64,000 bases of DNA from Scatosoma sp045654025. GTDB taxonomy: Bacteria > Bacillota > Clostridia > Christensenellales > Borkfalkiaceae. Location: positions 1 through 64,000 of the forward strand of contig JAZOMO010000020.1 in the NCBI GenBank assembly GCA_045654025.1. Reading direction: 5' to 3'. The notes under the pieces were generated by a model, which was not told where the DNA came from, searched no databases, and saw nothing but the letters and a program-made list of their open reading frames with translations. Positions within the stretch are counted from its first letter, which is position 1. Each line of letters opens with the position of its first letter. This document shows, in pieces, positions 61,556 to 64,000 of the stretch. Position numbers and translations under genes: made by a program.

Positions 61556-62469
61556 CCTTTCTTTTTCCTTTTTTTATCTAAATAATCGCCTACTTTATCG
61601 AGGTTTTTATATAGTAAGACAAATAAAACGGCGATAACGATAAAGATACCTCCCCAAATCAAAAGCCCCCACCAAGTGTTCAGCGGAATGAAAGAAATAG
61701 AATACACCGTAAGAAAAATAGCCGCCGCACGTGCGCACACAATCATCACAACAAAGTACCTTGCTGACATCGTCGAAAGTCCTGCGACAAAGCACAGCAG
61801 GTCGTCAGGAAAAAAGGGCAGAACAAACATCACGGTAAGCAAAAGATTGTCCTTGCCTTTAATGCGGCTCTGCCAAGTTGCAAGCGCTTCTTTGCCCACA
61901 ATCCAAGACACCGCTTTATTCCCCCATTTTCTGCCCACCCAAAAGGCGATAAGCGAACCTAAAACACTGCCGATAAAGCTGTATACCGCCGCAAAAAACG
62001 CCCCAAACAGCTGAATACCTGCAAGTATGCTCAATACACCAGGTATCGGCAAAAAGAGGACTTGCGCGACCTGCAAGGCGATGAATATATACGGCATATA
62101 CGCGCCCGTCTTCATTAGAAAATCACGATATAACTCTTGACTTTGCAAAACGGCGATAAAATCCGTCCACTCCGCTATTCCTAAAGCCACCAAGAAAAAC
62201 AGCCACAATAACAGCCCCGAGAATAGCGTGCGGTAGATGGATTGCTTGCCCTTAATCAAAAACAGCACCGCCGCAAACAGTAACAGCAAAAGTATTAAGC
62301 AGGACAAAAACACGATTGGCGTTCTGTATCTTTGCACAATCGGCACAGATAGACTTACGAGAACGAAAATTTGCAAAGAAAGCAATATCGCGCCAACAAA
62401 AAACAGAACGAGTAGCTGTTTCCAAATACTCGTTCTGCTGTGTTGTTCCTCTCTCGATTGCTTAGCCAT
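61549..62469 (-). CDS. TVP38/TMEM64 family membrane protein
   Basis: 306 residues with about seven membrane helices. The VTT-domain segment FLPIPGVLSILAGIQLFG, GSVLGSLIAFWVGRKWG and LPFFPDDLLCFVAGLSTMS are typical of the DedA/TVP38 superfamily, which includes lipid scramblase-like proteins. The C-terminus is very basic (DKKRKKKGR). Exact role unknown. Convergent or tandem genes on both sides have separate signals, so it appears to be monocistronic or read with rnhA. Confidence 0.88.
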   Translation of the reverse strand: MAKQSREEQHSRTSIWKQLLVLFFVGAILLSLQIFVLVSLSVPIVQRYRTPIVFLSCLILLLLLFAAVLFLIKGKQSIYRTLFSGLLLWLFFLVALGIAEWTDFIAVLQSQELYRDFLMKTGAYMPYIFIALQVAQVLFLPIPGVLSILAGIQLFGAFFAAVYSFIGSVLGSLIAFWVGRKWGNKAVSWIVGKEALATWQSRIKGKDNLLLTVMFVLPFFPDDLLCFVAGLSTMSARYFVVMIVCARAAAIFLTVYSISFIPLNTWWGLLIWGGIFIVIAVLFVLLYKNLDKVGDYLDKKRKKKGR

Positions 62470-62498
62470 ACGAATAGTATGTCACAACCCCAAGAAAA

Positions 62499-62966
62499 CT
62501 ATACCAAAATGTCTTCTGGATTCTCCTTTCTATATTCAGCAATCGCGCCCGTCGCAAGCTTGTCACAACGGTTGTTGTACTCGTTGTCTGCGTGGCCTTT
62601 TACTTTGATAAAGGACACTTCGTGCATCTGCGTCAAAGTGTATAACTCTTCCCAAAGGTCGGCGTTTAACACGGGTTTGTTGTCGGCCTTTTTCCAACCG
62701 CTTTTCTTCCAAGCGTAAATCCAGCCCTGCTCGAATGCGTTGACTGTATAGGCGGAGTCGCTGTACACGCTAACTTTACAAGGATATTTCAAGCGCTTCA
62801 GTCCCTCGATAACCGCCTGCACTTCCATACGATTGTTGGTCGTATTTTCCACTGCCGCAGAGTATTCCAGCTTATGCTCGCCGTACATTAAAATCCCTCC
62901 GTAGCCGCCAAGCCCCGGATTCCCTGAACATGCGCCGTCTGTATATAAAGTTACTTCTTTTTTCAT
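62499..62966 (-). CDS. rnhA: Ribonuclease HI
   Basis: 155 residues. Cuts RNA in RNA-DNA hybrids. The four acidic residues are present: Asp in LYTDGACSGNPG, Glu in NNRMEVQAVIEGL, Asp in YSDSAYTVN and Asp in NNRCDKLA. KGHADNEYNNRCD also gives the His loop. No extra hybrid-binding domain. Confidence 0.95.
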   Translation of the reverse strand: MKKEVTLYTDGACSGNPGLGGYGGILMYGEHKLEYSAAVENTTNNRMEVQAVIEGLKRLKYPCKVSVYSDSAYTVNAFEQGWIYAWKKSGWKKADNKPVLNADLWEELYTLTQMHEVSFIKVKGHADNEYNNRCDKLATGAIAEYRKENPEDILV

Positions 62967-63033
62967 TATCTTCTTTTACCCCCGTCGAATTTAGATAAAA
63001 GCAAAAATTCCTCTTATTTGCCCTAAAAAACAA

Positions 63034-63062
63034 TTGACAAAAGCTTTTTTTTGTTATATAAT
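63034..63062 (+). promoter_or_regulatory. Promoter of tRNA-Trp
   Basis: Consensus TTGACA (63034-63039) and TATAAT (63057-63062), spacer 17, 13 bases before the tRNA. Confidence 0.88.
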
Positions 63063-63075
63063 AGCTTCGTTATTT

Positions 63076-63149
63076 AGGGGAATGGTATAGAGGTTGTGCC
63101 TTGGTCTCCAAAACCAATGAGATGAGTTCAAGTCTTATTTCCCCTGCCA
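63076..63149 (+). tRNA. tRNA-Trp, anticodon CCA
   Basis: 74 bases with encoded CCA. Acceptor AGGGGAA/TTCCCCT is perfect. Anticodon stem TTGGT/ACCAA encloses CTCCAAA, giving CCA. T-arm is ATGAG/CTTAT with loop TTCAAGT. The D-stem is weak (two G-U pairs) with a seven-base loop, but the overall fold is convincing. Confidence 0.93.
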
Positions 63150-63155
63150 CGAAGT

Positions 63156-63193
63156 CCTGAACACCTGCAACGGTGTTTCAGGGCTTTTTGTTT
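63156..63193 (+). terminator. Terminator of tRNA-Trp
   Basis: CCTGAACACC (63156-63165) pairs with GGTGTTTCAGG (63172-63182) with one bulge, followed by CTTTTTGTTTT. Confidence 0.85.
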
Positions 63194-63211
63194 TACACGC
63201 TTTAGACAAGC

Positions 63212-64000
63212 TTAAAGCGTAATCCCTAATACTGAGTTCATAAACAAGTACAAAAGTGGCAACGTAACAATCGAACAAATGGTAGATAATACGACACAAA
63301 CGGAAGCAAAATCCCCATCTTTGCCGAATTTTACCGCCATCATCGCGCCGCTTGCCGCGCTGGGCATTGCCAAAAGGAAGAAAATCGTATACTTAATCGT
63401 CGCATCAATCGGCAAGAACGCCACCAAGAAAATGGTAAGAAAGGCCATGACGATTAACTTCATCCCCGTTGTGATATACGCCCATTTATCCGTCAATAAC
63501 TGACCGACGCTAATATTTGACAATCGAATACCGATAACAAACATCGAAAGAGGAGTAACGATATTCGATATGTAACCCAACGAGCCCATCAACTTTTCAA
63601 GAACGGTATGGATAGCCGTTCCCTCTGCGGCAAATTCCAAAAGCGGTTTTTGCATAACGAAGAAGACAACCAAACTAAAGGCAACGGCAATAATAACGGG
63701 GTTTAATAATACCTTTTTTACGGAAATTTGTTTTTTATCCCCCGTCATAATATAAACGCCAAACGTCCAAGTCAAAATATTAAAGACTGCAAGCACGACG
63801 GCGCAATAGATGACCAACTCTGATTGCAATGCAGGGTCCTTAAAAAGGGACTGCAGGAAAGGCAAACCCATGAATGCGCAATTGGAAAAGGCGCTCAAAT
63901 ACTTTACAGTCTTGACCTTATCGTCCTTTTCCTTTTTTAAGAAGACAAGCTTCCCAACCGCAAACATAAGCAAATGCGCAAGGAGCGCAAGCCCCGCAAC
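63212..64000 (-). CDS. AEC family transporter, truncated by the window edge
   Basis: About 262 residues are visible, open at the right edge, so the N-terminal part (perhaps 40-60 residues) is outside. Seven or more membrane helices. FSNCAFMGLPFLQSLF, NIVTPLSMFVIGIRLS and LAMPSAASGAMMAVKFG match the auxin-efflux-carrier (AEC) family, which moves organic acids such as malate. The TTG at 63973 is internal and not the start. Function beyond family is unknown. Confidence 0.88.
   Translation of the reverse strand, partial: VAGLALLAHLLMFAVGKLVFLKKEKDDKVKTVKYLSAFSNCAFMGLPFLQSLFKDPALQSELVIYCAVVLAVFNILTWTFGVYIMTGDKKQISVKKVLLNPVIIAVAFSLVVFFVMQKPLLEFAAEGTAIHTVLEKLMGSLGYISNIVTPLSMFVIGIRLSNISVGQLLTDKWAYITTGMKLIVMAFLTIFLVAFLPIDATIKYTIFFLLAMPSAASGAMMAVKFGKDGDFASVCVVLSTICSIVTLPLLYLFMNSVLGITL

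Noticed and set aside
1..64000. CRISPR arrays, insertion sequences, rRNA operons
   Set aside because: No regularly spaced repeats of suitable length, no transposase-like frames and no rRNA-like sequence were seen.

Overview
The window reads as chromosomal DNA of an endospore-forming Firmicute, class Clostridia. It carries a complete spoIIIA operon (spoIIIAA to spoIIIAH), spoIVB, a ytfJ (gerW) homologue and a spo0A homologue. Other clostridial traits are a GlgC/GlgD glycogen operon, a fused IspH-S1 protein and a sodium-pumping biotin decarboxylase operon. Codon use looks uniform, and no phage, insertion sequence, CRISPR array or rRNA is present. I cannot name a genus from sequence alone. Genes lie mainly on + up to about 31.1 kb and on - after it, converging on the lexA/rluB terminator.

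Left part (0-13.1 kb): tex, acpP, an ABC-F ATPase and spo0A run rightwards, with groES-groEL opposed. Then follow a dCMP deaminase, a cyclophilin and purB. Next is a tight four-gene set: HprK-like kinase, PqqD-like protein, S24/S26-type peptidase and ABC exporter. It looks like the processing and export part of a RiPP-like pathway without a visible precursor and is my best candidate for an undescribed system. The Spo0A homologue has lost the phospho-acceptor Asp and most of the receiver active site, although its DNA-binding domain is intact and two phased 0A-box-like sites lie upstream.

Middle (13.1-31.1 kb): a tRNA-Leu whose 3' end and downstream DNA are duplicated as a 102-bp direct repeat; polA; coaE bracketed by 30-bp repeats; a six-gene glycogen cluster (glgB, glgC, glgD, glgA, glgP, GH13 hydrolase) for synthesis and mobilisation of storage glucan; a tyrosine recombinase that may be translated from a leaderless mRNA; hflX; an eight-cysteine small protein; and lexA with its own operator.

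Right part (31.1-64 kb), nearly all on -: rluB; a D,D-carboxypeptidase with ytfJ and a DUF2953 gene; scpB-scpA, an M50 protease and lysA; a second D,D-carboxypeptidase; then spoIVB-recN-argR-nadK-tlyA-ispA-folD-nusB-asp23; spoIIIAA-AH; ispH-rpsA, plsC and an unusual AroH-Cmk fusion; a HI0933-family flavoprotein carrying an in-frame repeat insertion; an operon combining oxaloacetate-decarboxylase and methylmalonyl-decarboxylase type parts; a TVP38-family membrane protein; rnhA; tRNA-Trp; and a truncated AEC transporter at the edge. A short palindromic repeat (about TATGCCTGACATA) recurs between genes and inside at least one reading frame.
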